Source: Euglena gracilis (lineage: Eukaryota > Euglenida > Euglenophyceae > Euglenales). Taken from it: a DNA stretch of 64,000 bases. Below are positions 1 to 11,107 of this stretch, piece by piece. The translations under genes were made by a program, and so were the position numbers. The notes under the pieces were generated by a model. The model ran no database searches, was not told where the DNA came from, and saw only the letters and a list, made by a program, of their open reading frames with translations. The DNA lies in assembly GCA_039621445.1 (NCBI GenBank), contig CP154954.1, positions 9,744,588-9,808,587 on the forward strand. Direction: 5' to 3'. How positions within the stretch are numbered: the stretch's first letter is position 1; every line of letters starts with the position of its first letter.

Positions 1-61
1 ATATGGATATATGGTTATATGGTGATATATATATATATATATGGATATATGATATATGGAT
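1..61. repeat. TA-rich simple repeat
   Basis: Irregular ATATGG/ATATAT repeat at the window edge. It abuts the foldback element at 62 and supplies the TA-rich target into which that element appears to have inserted. Confidence 0.8.
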
Positions 62-355
62 ATATGGCAGCCTCCAACTAAAGGGACCCCCCCCAGGGGG
101 GGTCCCTATAGTTGGATCAGGGGGCGGCAATTTTTTTTTGTGTTATTGATGGAATAGGGTTAGGTGTGCTATTCTGGCCTAACTTCAGGCCTAACTTGTA
201 CACCTAACACCCGTCTATAAGTTGGGCCTAACCCTAACCCTAAGTCGCGCACCTAACCCTATTCCATCATTAACACAAAAAAACTATTTTGACCCCCTGA
301 TCCAATTATAGGGACCCCCCCCTGGGGGGGTCCCTTTAGTTGGAGGCTGCCATAT
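62..355. mobile_element. Foldback/MITE-like element with ~105-bp terminal inverted repeats
   Basis: Bases 62-166 and 250-355 are near-perfect inverted copies. Each starts ATATGGCAGCCTCCAACTAA, carries an inner GGGACC-C/G-GGTCCC hairpin, and ends at TAGGGTTAGGTG. The 83-bp centre holds several CCTAAC/GGCCTAA units that resemble telomeric repeats. There is no coding capacity. The TATA sequence on both sides suggests a TA target, but a clean duplication cannot be read in this AT-rich flank. I infer a non-autonomous element mobilised in trans. Confidence 0.8.
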
Positions 356-2341
356 ATATGAATGAAAGAATAAAATGAATAACTGCATTCACAATCGTTC
401 TCTGGCTAGTTGTGGAAACGGATGGTGGGCGTCCAGCGGTGGCCGCGGTCGCCCCGCCGGCCCCCAAGCTGCCTCCCACAGGCCCTCCGGCATCCAGGGT
501 TGACCGGGGTCGGAAGCATATGGGTGTGAACTGAACTGGGGGGTCTGACCTCCCACAGGTATTATTTGGGGGAGTTTGGAATTTTGGGCACTGGTTTCAA
601 AGTCAATATTTGGTCAAATATTTTTGTGAAACATTTTTCTGACCAGATTTCGTCTTTTTTTTTTGATCTTGCCATACTTTTTGGTGGTTTTTATTCACGC
701 ACTGCTGAGGGGGGGTATTGTATGGGCCACCGAAGTCGGGCCTCGGGGGGGGGGGGGTTATTTGGGGGGAGTCACCGTTTCCGGCGTTCACCCCACATTC
801 TGGCAACATTAGCAAGTGATGCGCAAGGATGGGGTGGAACACTAACAATGTCTATCGGTCCATCGGGCCTGAATTCAAGCTTGAGTTCAATCCAACGGGG
901 GTGTTATTCTTTGGGTTTGCCGTAAATGGATGATGTGATGTGGGACTCCCCACGTGGAATGGGCAACACGTGCAGTCGGGCTGACCCCTTCAAACCTTTC
1001 CGACGCCCCTGCCCGTGAAGCCCGCGGGGCCGACCTCGCGACCTCCCGCGGAGCCTGGCAAGCGACCCCAGTCGCTTGCCGGAGCCGCCGTGGCCCCCGT
1101 CGAAAGCCAGCGCCCCCCAGTGGCTGTCCCCCCCGAGCAGGGGCATGGCGCTTCTGGCACACACACATTTTTTTTTGAAAATATATATTTTTTATATTAT
1201 ATACTCATATTTATATATACATTTTTGAACATGAATTTCAACAACTGTCGCTCCTCGAAGCATTGAACGCCCCCGCCCCCCTTTGGGGTTTCCAGTCGCC
1301 TTCGTGTTCCGGAAGCCCCTTGGGCTGTACTGGCGGACTTGCCATGTTGGAAAGGTATCACCTGGGGCCGCACCTGCTGAGTAACAACGTCGAAAATGTT
1401 TTTTGATGCCTCTCACGGGGGATCAGGATTTTTTTTAATTCATTTTTGCGTAAATTCGGCTTGCTCGACTGAATACAACGTGCGTGCGTGCGTGCGTGCG
1501 TGCGTGTGTGCGCGCGTGTGTTTGTGTGTGTGTGTTTTGCCAAAACCTGACATGCACCTCCAAATAAATGCAAGACACACGTCCCATCATCAAAAAAGAT
1601 TTTATTTGGGTCGAAACTAGGTTCCCCAAAAGCTGTCATCCCCCCCCCCCCTGAAGTTACCACCTTCCATTCCCGGACTCGTTGATTTGCAATGTTGGGA
1701 AGTTGTTACCCAGGCTTGTGCTCAGGTGACAGCTTTATGGGGGGCAGAGCCATGCGCCCTCCCCAGGAACACCACTCTGCGATCGTCTATTCCACCAACC
1801 CAGAAATCTGGAAATTGTCAACTGGACTTGCACTCGCCGACATGTCTCCAACTTCACAACTTCTGGCTTCAGGGGTGCGCACTTTCCCACTGTACTCAGC
1901 AATTTTTTTGATTTTTTTCATTAAAATCGTGTTTCCTCTCTCATAGGGCTTTTTAGGGGCGGAGGATAGTCTTCCGGGTGCCAGCCAGGGTTGAATCCCA
2001 TTGAGTTTGCCTGGAGATGGCCCACCCGGGAAACTGTCGGAGTCGTCGGCACCGGCCAACCTTGCCATCATAGAAACCCATCAGGGTGCCGGTGTTGACC
2101 GACCTGTGAGGTGACAGTTTCCGGGGGAGGGGTGGTCGGTACCTAATTGTCGGCGGATTTCGACCTGCAATGCGATCAGCAGACTGTGCACTATGCATCA
2201 TGGTAGGTTTTTCGCGATTTTTGCGATTTTTTTTTGCGATTTGTTTCCGCGACTCCACACGGTCGGGTGCGGGACTCGGTCCGGCGCGGCCCTGTACCCG
2301 CCGCCCCCCGGGGCCCTCCCCCCCGGCCGGCGCCGGTGCAG
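356..2341. other. No firm gene; GC-rich patch and repeats
   Basis: A GC-rich patch at about 985-1,160 is open on both strands and could encode a proline-rich plus-strand exon, but no frame or splice pair stands out. GTGC/GTGT repeats occupy 1,480-1,535. An inverted-repeat element lies at 1,975-2,145. The rest is T-rich and intron-like. Confidence 0.5.
1975..2145. repeat. CCCGGGAAACTGTC / GACAGTTTCC inverted-repeat element
   Basis: CACCCGGGAAACTGTCGGAG at 2,026 faces GTGACAGTTTCCGGGGG at 2,110. A CGGCACCGGCCAACCT core lies between them. The same ends and core recur at 17,815-17,935, and related forms occur at 4,865, 15,700 and 62,450. This is a short dispersed family, probably non-autonomous. 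Confidence 0.6.
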
Positions 2342-2455
2342 ACGCAGCCAGAGCCGGTGCTGTTTGAGGAGACGATGGTCGTCATCAAGGACGTGGGGCA
2401 CCCGGGCCGGAATGAGGTCGCGTGCGCCACGGTGACGCCCACGCGCCTGGAGCTG
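2342..2455 (+). CDS. Internal exon of an unidentified gene
   Basis: The exon follows a long C-rich tract ending GGTGCAG and stops at a consensus-like donor GTAAAG. It encodes exactly 38 codons in phase 0, nearly all ending in G or C, with peptide beginning TQPEPVLFEETMVVIKDVGH. Other frames lack this codon bias. Upstream sequence is C-rich and could add proline-rich residues if the acceptor lies earlier. The family is not recognised. The next recognised exon, at 5,272, begins in a different phase, so an exon between them is missed or the two belong to different genes. Confidence 0.7.
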
Positions 2456-2699
2456 GTAAAGTCCGACGGGCAGAGCCCGGCCTCTTGGTGTTATTGTGTC
2501 GGACCCCTCCCGTGCGCAGAATTTGAGAATTTTTGACCCCCTTTTGGTGTTTATTTGTGCCTCAGGGTTTTTGAACCTTCAAGGGAATTTGATGAGGGAT
2601 TTGTAGTTCAGTTTAAAAGGCATTTTTCAATGCAATTACTTTGTTTTTTTGCTAAATTCCAGTTTGGCGCCTTTTTTTTATGTGGGTCAAGGCAAATTT

Positions 2700-3150
2700 A
2701 TTACCCCCCCCCCCCGGGCAATTGACGCCCCCGGGCAATTGACACCCCCGGGCAATTTTCACCCCTGGCTGTGCCGGCCAATTTATCCCCCCGGGAAATT
2801 GTCACCCCCCTCCATGCTGCCCGATTTGTCACCTCCCCCCACAGAAGATGTTTGTGGACTTTCTTTTCACCGACACGACTCAATTGATCCTCTATTTCGC
2901 TACAACGTGCTGAGAAATGTCACATACCAAATGCTCTGCACAATATCACAACCATAGCTGCATTTTTGCCTGTTCACTGGTGTTTCAGATGGTGTTCTTG
3001 GCCATTTGGATTTAACGTGGCCTACATGGGTGGGCAATTGACGCCCCCCTCTGTGCCGGCCAAATTGCCACCCCGGGAAATTGTCACCCCCCTCCGTGCT
3101 GCCCGATTTGTTACGCGACAATTGCCCGGGGGGGGGGCGGGTACCAGAAA
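2700..3150. repeat. Two copies of a CAATTGAC/GGGAAATTGTCACC repeat
   Basis: Copies at about 2,715-2,835 and 3,030-3,140 share GGGCAATTGACGCCCCC, GTGCCGGCCAA, CCCGGGAAATTGTCACCCCC and TGCTGCCCGATTTGT. The second ends GACAATTGCCCGGGG, inverted to its start. They look like a divergent branch of the GGGAAACTGTC family at 1,975. Confidence 0.65.
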
Positions 3151-3404
3151 TGCACAAAATGATAAATAATGATAAAATCTGAAATGATGTTTTTTTCCCC
3201 AGAAATCTTTCTGTTCACTGGGATGGGTTGTGCCCCTGTTTGAATTTCCATAGAGGGGGATTTTACCTTTTTTTTGGATGCCAAATGGAAGCACCCAGGA
3301 TGAAGGGTTTGAAATAAAAATTTTATTCTCAGAGGTTGTAAATGGGGAGATTTTTTTTGTTAGGGAGGTGCCTTGTGCCTTGCTCAGACTCAGGGTTTTA
3401 TTCA

Positions 3405-3575
3405 GCAGGGACCTTACCCACCGGGGGGGGAGGTCTAGCCAGCCAGCACGTTTTTCCCAGCCCACAGCTCCAAGCCGGGCTGCAGGACACCGCCCCTGCC
3501 CGGGGGTCCGCTGAAACAAAGTTTGGGTCAGCCCAGCGAAGCCAGGCTGGACCGAAAATTCTTGTAAAAGGTGGC
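3405..3575 (-). repeat. Dispersed GGTCCAGCC/GGACCCC repeat copy (minus)
   Basis: On the minus strand this reads TTTTCGGTCCAGCCTGGCTT, then a G/C hairpin and GGCTGGCTAGACC. The 49,236-49,388 and 56,745-56,920 sequences carry the same order of blocks. Confidence 0.55.
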
Positions 3576-5271
3576 AAAAAATGAATGGCATTTTTGATTT
3601 TTTGGGGGGGTTACTTCCATATTTTGGCTGAAAAATGCCAAACTGGTTGTTTTTAGAGCTCTTCTGCCATTTTAGTGGACACCAGCCAGGTTGCCTCTGC
3701 TTTCGGGGCACCAGAAGGTCCAGTCGCCCCGGCTTGACCCCCCCCCAGGCTCACCCAGGGTTCCAGCCAGCACCCTTTTTTCCCACCTGGCCGGTGGGAC
3801 CCCCCCCCCTGAGTGTTCAAGAAACCCCTGCTCAGAATTATACCTGCAGTTTATCCGATATTTGACATGATAACAATAGAGAAAGAGTCTTTTTTTTATA
3901 GATGTTTTGCTCCATTCTTGATGTTCAACATAAGTGCCCTCGAGCAAGATATACTTCAGCAATTCCGAAGAACATGAATTGCAAAATTGCATCGTTACAT
4001 CACAACGTAAATTGCAAACGTTACCATTGCACAGTACCAAAGGCTGCCAGCGCCTCTCTGTCCCAATCAATGAGGTGTCTATCCAACCCTCCCTTGTGAT
4101 CGCGGTTTGTCTTCTCACAGACTGGGGGTAGGGTACGAGGTGAGCGTTTGTTTGCAATGTGGGAGGGAGGTCTGACCCGCCGGGTCCTGACCCCCCTTTG
4201 GAGCCGTGATACGTGGAGATTTGGGCTTCCAGAGAACCCCAGAACCAAAATTTTATACCCTGCCGCTTGCATGTCCAATGTTTTCGATATTTTCTTTGAT
4301 TGCTTTGAAAGCAACTGATAACAGCAATGTGGTTTTCTGCAGGACTGCAGTGGACAGCATGCACCCGTGAGGACTTTTTGGGTGAGGGGGATCAAGCTTT
4401 GATAATTTCTCAGTCTCATTGCCAGATCCCTAGCAACAACACCATTTTTTCTTCCCCTTCAATCCCCTAAATATTTCGCGACACAGCCGTCTGCAGTATG
4501 TGGTTTTTTTTTGGAGAGGGAGAGTCGAGGAAATGTCAACACACCCCAAACAGCACGGCCGACATCTTAAGAGTTACGTTCGATGCATAATTCTAAAGTT
4601 TTCCGATAGTTGACATGGATTAATATTTATGCGGCACAGAACCCAATGGCTCCAACGGGTTTAACAAGTTATTATCCTCGCATGGGGCAGGGATGTCTGT
4701 CATCACAGGAATTTACAACGATCCCGGAAGTGGCTGGCCTGCCAGGGAGGTTTGTTCCCTGGTGAGTTGCCTGACTGCACCTCTGACTTGTCCTTTTGGG
4801 AAACCAGGAAACCCAACCAGGCCAGCCCCGAGAGTTGTCATACAGGTGTTCACAAATTGAATTGTCAGGTGACAATTTCCGGAGGAGGGCAAGCGTAATA
4901 AAAACGAAACTCACACCCAACAGAGCATTAATCTGGAAAGAAGGCTACAATATGTTTGGCCAAATGTGGGAGTTGTGGGGGTCATTTGTGTCTCAGGAAA
5001 CCCCCAGCTGGGAGGTGCAGCCTTTTTTCGGTCGAGCGATTTCTGATGCTGTGAAAGGGCGTCTGGAGAGAAATGCTTTTGTATGTAACAGAGCGTAAAC
5101 CAAACCAAAAGATGGGGGGGGACAGGCAGTGGTCATTTTCCAGCAAGCCCATTTTGTTTCAAGCTGCTTCCCCCCCCCCTCCCTAGTCTCAGTCCGTTTC
5201 CTCAGTCAGCCCAGTCACACATGACAGGGGTGCGAGGGGGGGGGGGGTGGCTCCCCTGATGTCAGCCACAG
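3576..5271. other. No firm gene
   Basis: Minus-strand reading frames of 132 and 230 codons overlap at 3,672-4,419. They lack codon bias and run through sequence resembling 12,240 and 17,680, so I treat them as repeat-derived. GTCAGGTGACAATTTCCGG at 4,864 is a repeat end of the GGGAAACTGTC family. Nothing else is recognisable. Confidence 0.4.
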
Positions 5272-5396
5272 GCGAACCGCGGGGGCGTACCCCTTCGACA
5301 GCCGCTACTTCCAGGTGTTCCACAAGCACCACCGGCTGATCCACTTCTTCTCCTCCCGCACGCCCACCTCCGCCCATCGCTGCCCCGGCCCTGGCG
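5272..5396 (+). CDS. Internal exon of an unidentified gene
   Basis: After acceptor GTCAGCCACAG one base completes a codon, then the frame reads through the segment RYFQVFHKHHRLIHFFSS. Codons TACCCCTTCGACAGCCGC and those following all end in C or G, the strongest bias in this part of the window. The reading becomes less biased after about 5,375, so the true donor may be GGCG|GTCC at 5,397 or slightly earlier. The peptide is aromatic- and histidine-rich; no family is recognised. Minus-strand frames over the same bases are poorer. Confidence 0.6.
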
Positions 5397-5878
5397 GTCC
5401 AACGAACGGCGTGCGTTGATCAGTGCCATGTGGGTTGGCATGGACGATGTGGGGCCGGAGGAGGGCTGTCATCAACGACAAATGTGCCCATCATTCCAGG
5501 GGCAGCGACGATGCGGGGCGCAAGAAAGGCAGTAAGGAGTGGAGGGGGAGGGTGCAAGCGCACCAACAGGAGTTTTTTTAGTCTTGGACCCCCCTGCCCC
5601 CCCCCCAGGGGGGATATACTTTTCGCACCAAAGGTGCCGAATTTTTTGAAAAGGTGCTATTTTTAGCATTTTCGCAATTTTCTGGCCATATTGGGGGAAA
5701 AGTGAGTGGATACTCCGGGACCCCCCCGGTCAAATATGAAAGAATTTCAACACCAATGAAATGGCCTTCGTTTTTATGTGGCCATAAGTTCATTGCTTCT
5801 CTGTGGTTGTTGGCATCGCGCGTTGTCCCCTGTCGGGCCCACCAACCTGGGGGCGATGGCCTCAACCGGTTCCGGCAG

Positions 5879-5969
5879 CTGGTGGCCGGCCCGGCAGGGG
5901 CGCCCCCGGATGCGCACTCCATGTGGAGCCGCCTGCAGCTGGAGCAAGGCCGGGCGTTGGCCAGGGGCT
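5879..5969 (+). CDS. Internal exon of an unidentified gene
   Basis: The exon begins after CCGGCAG and reads LVAGPAGAPPDAHSMWSRLQ, continuing to an amphipathic LEQGRALARG, with third positions almost all G/C. In-frame coding may extend upstream through LNRFRQ, since the polypyrimidine stretch lies near 5,825. A stop follows within three codons, so splicing at GGGCT|GTGACT is assumed. Family unknown. It probably belongs with the exon at 5,272. Confidence 0.55.
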
Positions 5970-7132
5970 GTGACTGATTCAGTTGTGAGTGTGCGAACAA
6001 GTGTGTTCTGCGTGGGGGAGGAGTGGTGGTGAGTGTCTGTGCAACCTGGCGCGTGTGCCAGACATGCTGTCTGTATTGACGGAAGCACAGAGATTGGGAG
6101 AATTATTTTCAAGTCAATACTTTTCAAGCCAAGTGTAATAAATTTTCAAGCACCGAAATAATCGGCAATTTAATTTTGGAGTGTTTTGTGAAGGGATTCG
6201 GTGCTGTTTTACTGTCCAATGAACAGTTTGGTTGAAAGACATGGTCGTTGGGCATGTGCAATTTCTGCTCTTATTTTTCTTCGACACCCCCAAAACAAAG
6301 AATTTTCTTCCCTGGCGCAAGGTCATGTTCATCTGTTTTTTTGCCAATTTTTCAGAAAATACTCCGGGGCAGGGTTTGATATAAGGAGGGCGTACATGGT
6401 TTAGGTGGGGGGGGTGCCCCCCCCCCCCCCCCCCCCCCTCCTGGCCCGCAGGGGGGGGGTCCGGACCACCCCCCCCCACCTGCCAGGGGGTCCGGACCGA
6501 CCCTCGGGGGGGTTCCCGGGACCCCCCCCCCAAAAAGGGTCAATTTTTTCCTCCGGCGCTTCGCGCCGAAATTTTTTTGCATTTTTGGCACATTTTTGCC
6601 CAAAAAGTGCCCAAAATGCGCCGGGCCGAAATTCGGCCACCCTGACCGCGCACCTGTTTAGGTGGGGGGTGTCCCCCCCCACCCCCCCCCCCCCCTTGCC
6701 CCCAGGGGGGGGGGGGTCCGGACCACCCCCCCCCACCTGTCCTTATATCGAACCCTGCTCCGGGGTGCGTTGCTAACAACCAATTATTTCGATATATTTT
6801 CCAGCTTAGTTCCAGATTTTCCTTTGCACAGGAGGAGGAGTTGACCCACCCAGGGGGGGAGCAGGGTCCGGAAAAGGGTCCTTACCGTGGTTCTGATGTC
6901 CACCTGTGGATCCAACCCAGCTCACCCGTGATCGCACGCAAAATAATCATTCAAAAAGAGAACCTCTGAAATCCTCGAAACCTCCGAAAAGCGAGGTTTA
7001 TGATTTCTGCGTGTCCCATTTTGTCTCGCATTCTGCACCGTGTTCGGCTTAGACACGGCGATAGGCCGTGTCTAACGCCGTCCGTGGGAGCCCCCGGCTC
7101 CACCCCCCCCCCCGGCACCTGCCCCCGAGCAG
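5970..7132. other. Intronic sequence with a foldback element
   Basis: No exon is recognised. It contains the element at 6,362-6,765 and T-rich words such as TTTTTGCATTTTTGGCACATT. CAG at 7,130-7,132 is the acceptor of the next exon. Confidence 0.5.
6362..6765. mobile_element. Foldback element with TIR CTCCGGGGCAGGGTTTGATA
   Basis: Bases 6,362-6,387 and 6,741-6,765 are inverted copies of about 25 bp, CTCCGGGGCAGGGTTTGATA followed by TAAGG, with two mismatches. Inside are two tandem blocks (6,400-6,530 and 6,655-6,740), each a C-run and G-run hairpin with GGTCCGGACCACCCCC, separated by a GCGCTTCGCGCC hairpin. No coding capacity. Confidence 0.6.
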
Positions 7133-7320
7133 CCCGAAGCCCGCCTCGCGCGGGGCAGCCGGGGCCGGGGCCGCCACGCCGGCCAGCCCCGTCGACGTCC
7201 CGCCCCCACCCCCGCCGCCCCAAGCCCCCTCTCGCACGCCGACCGCCGTCGCGGAACCGGAGGCGGGGGCGTCCTGGCCGCCTCCGCCGGCGTTGCCCGG
7301 GGGTCCCATGTCCCCTCCCG
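7133..7320 (+). CDS. Proline/alanine-rich exon
   Basis: A C-rich tract ending CCCCGAGCAG precedes it. One base plus 62 codons follow before donor CCCG|GTTGTT. The peptide contains VDVPPPPPPPQAPSRTPTAV and is about one third proline and one quarter alanine. Such low-complexity sequence is typical of a disordered linker or scaffold. Proline codons alone make GC-rich sequence, so codon bias is weaker evidence here; the acceptor is the better support. Confidence 0.55.
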
Positions 7321-8351
7321 GTTGTTCACCCCCCGAAGAGAACCAACCTCCCTGCCATGGCGGACGGGGTGACAACAATTTGCTCCCTGCCCAGTTTTGG
7401 TTCCCACCTGCTGAACTGCTTCTCTGATGTTGACGTTGAATTGTTTTCATCTGTTCCTTCTGGCTCTGCCTTTTATTCATTTTCTGCATCTCATGTGAAC
7501 AAAACCTGCATGTATGGCACATAATATAGTTCCCTCCTGCACACCAATCGAGGATATTGTTGAAAGGATGTTTTATTTGTAATTATATCTTGTGCCTCGT
7601 TGGTGCTTTGGCACTAGCACTTAACGATCCTGTGTTGTTTTCTCTGACCATTCCCTCCCTCCCTCCTCCCTCCCTCTCTCCCTCCCTCCACCCACACAAC
7701 AGTGCTTCACAATTCTGGTTTTTTTTGTAAAAATTTGGTAAGAACAACAAAAAAGTATGCTGCCCAACCCCTGGGCTTGTCCAACGACCCCCCCTCAGTC
7801 AGATGTGATATTTTTGGATCCAATGTTGGTTCTATCAGGATTAATTGTGTGAATTTTGCTTTTTATGCAAAGAAAAATGGCCACCACAATGAAATCGCTG
7901 GGAATGTTGAGAATGGCAAGAAAAAACTCCCTGCAAAACAGTTTCAAAATACACAAAATGGCAAATTTCGGTGGAAATTTCCATAATTGGCTCAACGTTG
8001 TGCAATATTTTTTCTAAGGAAGGGCCCATCCTCCACACAGCCAAACCGAAGTCAATTCATGTGACTTTGGCTTGGGAGGTGGAACCCCCCCTTGTCCAAT
8101 GGCTACAAATATTTTTCTTGCACCAGGGGGCGGTCGCTAAAAATAGCCAATGTTTGTCTCCAACCAGGCAAGGGTTGGCCATAGGTGGGGGTTTGTGGCA
8201 CTTTTGGCATTTTTTTTTGGGCCCCCTAATTTCACTCTTGGCCGTTTTTGGCCTTTTTTGGACATTTTTGGCCATGCGTGGCCTTTTTTTTCGACAGCTT
8301 TTGGCCATCGGTCGCAACCTTGAGAACATGTTATTCAACAAAGGCGGCCAG
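7321..8351. other. Intron-like sequence
   Basis: T-rich with CT-rich runs (7,650-7,690) and repeated TTTTTGGCC words at 8,200-8,310. No exon recognised. Confidence 0.45.
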
Positions 8352-8531
8352 CGGCCGGCTGTGCGGGCCGCTGCGCCCCCCTCCCAGCGTCCCCCCTCCC
8401 TGCCGGGCAAACGGCGGGCGTCGCATGAGCCGCCGCAGCCACCGCCGCCAGCCTTCCCGACAGTGCGTGAGGTGTCGGCCCCAACCGCCGCCCCGCCCCC
8501 CGCCCCTCCCCAGGCGGCACCTCTTGCATGG
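8352..8531 (+). CDS. Proline-rich exon
   Basis: From GGCCAG to the donor TGG|GTGGGC is exactly 60 codons in phase 0. It includes SQRPPSLPGKRRASHEPPQP and two further proline clusters. The basic KRR within proline-rich sequence resembles a disordered region, function unknown. The acceptor lacks a close polypyrimidine tract, so the 5' boundary is the weaker end. It resembles the exons at 7,133, 10,859 and 14,912, suggesting one proline-rich protein. Confidence 0.5.
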
Positions 8532-8559
8532 GTGGGCGGGCGCCACAAGGTTGCTGATT

Positions 8560-8613
8560 AGATTAATTAATTATTGGATTAATTACTTAATTAATTGATT
8601 AGTTAATTAAGTA

Positions 8614-8664
<51 letters not shown>

Positions 8665-8790
8665 AATTAGACAATTAATTAATTAATTAATTAATTAATT
8701 AATTAATTAGTTATTTAATTGTTTAATTAATTTAGTAGTTAACTAATTGGATTAATTTGCAAATCTAATTAATTAGCTCAATAAAATAGA
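8560..8790. repeat. ATTG and AATT tetranucleotide array
   Basis: (GATT)n at about 8,612-8,665 is followed by (AATT)n at 8,674-8,710, with degenerate TTAATT sequence on both sides. Confidence 0.9.
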
Positions 8791-8996
8791 ACCAGCTGGG
8801 GTACCGTGGGAGGTGGAATCATGGGAAGTGGCGCCGGGGCCAGGCACGGCCACCACCACGGGCCAGTATTGGTGGTGCTGTGGCCACCTCGCACGTCCCA
8901 AGGTGATTGATGAGGCCATTGGGAGGATTAGGGTTAAGATTCCCCTTCAAACATTTTAACCTTTCCCACCCGACATTGTTATATTGACCTGTACAG

Positions 8997-9165
8997 GATA
9001 CTCAGCGAGCCCAAAGTACTGCCCAACGAGGTGCCGAACTTGCCAAACGACGGCCCCCCATTCGCATCAACCATTGTTGGGCAGCATTTGGGTTCGCTGG
9101 TATCCTGCATGCGCCAGTTATCACGCAAACATGCGCATCGATGGCAATGGAAGTCTCAAGACTCT
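8997..9165 (+). CDS. Internal exon of an unidentified gene
   Basis: A pyrimidine-containing stretch ends TTGACCTGTACAG, then one base and 56 codons run to the strong donor GTGAGA. The peptide contains ASTIVGQHLGSLVSCMRQLS and a basic RKHAHRWQWK. Unlike its neighbours it is not proline-rich and looks like part of a folded domain. A minus-strand frame is also open here, but the splice signals support the plus strand. No family recognised. Confidence 0.6.
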
Positions 9166-10858
9166 GTGAGAACTCACTGCTTGCGTTTAATATCTGGCCA
9201 CGGCCAGCCGCGGAGCCACCTCCCACGTTCGCCACCTCCCACGATAACCCACCCAATTATTTTGCTTGATCATTGTTTTGGTACCAAAACAATTTTGCAC
9301 GGTTTTTGTGGACACGTGGATAAAAATGTTAGGAATCCCTTGAAATCAAACGATCCATGCAGATTCAGAAGCCTATTTTTAAAATGAAAAAAATCTTGTT
9401 TTTGAGTTCATTTTGTATTTCTTTGAAGAATATGCCAAAAGAATGACAAAAAATATAGGATAAGATGCTAGTAAATACACATATATAATATCTTTTAGGA
9501 TTCCCAATGATAATTTGGTGTTGTTTAAAAATGGGATGCCCAATTTTTTTATTGTGCAGAAAAAATTGATTTCTTTGATTTGTTGGGAATAAATTTAAAC
9601 GAAAAATGTTGTGAGAATACTGCATCAAAAATGATGATGGATTCTTGATCAAACAAAGTTAAGCTTCCAGTATTATGGGAAATTTGGGAGATTTCTCTAA
9701 AAATGTCAAAAAATTTGTGTAGTGACAATCTTTGTAATTTTTTTTGAATAGAATTCCGGGTTTGTCCAACCAGTTTTCCATGGCATCGTCACCTTCGGCA
9801 GCTCCCAAACAAATTTTTTTTTGTCCAAGTCCTTGCTGGTTTCGAGACGGGAGGAGCGGGAGGAGTAGAGATCACTCTTCTGTTGGGATGGGGGGGGGGG
9901 GAGGAGTCTTGACCCACCTTCTGCAGGCTTCCCACTCTTTCCTGGGCTCCCCTGGCGACTTCTAACATTTTTTGGCTAGTTTTGGCTTTTGGGCCATTTT
10001 TGGCCACTTTTGGCCTTTTTTTTAGCCGGTTCTGGCCTTTTTTTTGCCGGTTCTGGCCTTTTTTGGCTACTTTTTTTCCTTTCAATTCTTACAAACTTTC
10101 AACCGATTTTTGGCCGTCTGGCGCAAACGCTGCTAGACACAATGCCAAGCCCATTTTCCTGAAAAAATTTGCACCAATTTTCGCCATTTCGATCGTTCAT
10201 TGTGACCTTTTTGGACCACGGCGAGGTGCGCTCTGCCCCCGACGCGCCGAACGGTCCCCCCCGGCCGCGCCCCCCGCAGCGCCGGCGCGACACTGACCCC
10301 GCGCCCCGCCGCCGCGGCCGCCCCCCCGGCCCCGCCCCGCAGTGGGGCCGGCCGGTCCGCCGCGGGGGCGCGGCTGCCGCCCGACGTGCTGCCCGCCGCC
10401 GCCAGCGCCCCGCCCCCGCCCCGCCCAACCCGTCCCCCACCCCGAGCAGAGCACGTGCGATTGTCGTATTCCCGTGGCGGCATTTTTTTTGTGCTTTTTT
10501 GACGGAGTCTGAAGTGGCCGAGATTGTTAGCCAAACAATTCTGAAGACAGAGTTGCCGTATTGGGATTTTAAATGAATTTGTTTAAATTATGTTTGCAGC
10601 CATACTTTGGAAGCCTCATCTTGGCCCCCCCCCCCCCCGCAGGGGGAGGGAGGCCTCCAGGATGACTGGGGGGTGTCCCTCGTTGGTCCAGGAAGTATAA
10701 CGCGGGTGTACCCTGGGACTCCTCTTTTTGGGGGGTGGTCTTTTAGATACTGATTTGGGGAACGTGGGTTATTGGTGGAGATGGGGTTGGAGTTACGATT
10801 GGACCGACCTTTTGGGTTTCCGCCTCTTATACGCCTCTTATACTCTTATCCCTTTCAG
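9166..10858. other. Intron-like sequence with one possible exon
   Basis: AT-rich to about 9,780, then T-rich with TTTTTGGCC words at 9,970-10,080. The GC-rich block at 10,225-10,465 is treated separately. Confidence 0.4.
10225..10465 (+). CDS. Possible proline/arginine-rich exon, frame unresolved
   Basis: This block is about 80% G/C and open in two plus-strand frames, one arginine/proline-rich and one alanine/proline-rich (LPPDVLPAAASAPPPPRPT). GCAC|GTGCGA near 10,453 could be the donor. The minus strand gives only glycine-rich nonsense. Composition and position match the other proline-rich exons, but no boundary is firm. Confidence 0.35.
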
Positions 10859-11107
10859 CCTCCAACAGCAATGCTGCCTGTGCTCTCGCCCCCTGTCAGC
10901 CTCATTTGCCCGCCCGTTCGTTCCCTTCGGGCCCTGCCACTGTCCAGCTCGGCGACCGGCACTCCCCCCCTCCCCCCCTCCCTCCCACCCCCGGTGCCCC
11001 CAGTGCAGCCCACCGTGCCCCTCACCTTCGTGCCCCCACCGCCTCTCCCGGAGCCCAATGCACCCGCGCGCCACACCCTCCTTTCGGCTTGCGTCCGATC
11101 CCCCGGG
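10859..11107 (+). CDS. Proline-rich exon
   Basis: The acceptor is one of the best in the window: TATACTCTTATCCCTTTCAG. It is followed by exactly 83 codons in phase 0 to GGG|GTGGAC. The peptide has two proline-rich halves (PPVSLICPPVRSLRALPLSS, then PTVPLTFVPPPPLPEPNA) and no obvious domain. A second frame is open but breaks the pattern of hydrophobic spacing between prolines. Probably the same disordered protein as neighbouring exons. Confidence 0.6.

Noticed and set aside
100-260. True chromosome end (CCTAAC repeats)
   Set aside because: Only a few degenerate units inside a foldback element, with ordinary sequence on both sides.
3672-4419. Overlapping 132- and 230-codon minus frames as a gene
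   Set aside because: No codon bias, no splice signals, and parts recur at 12,240 and 17,690.
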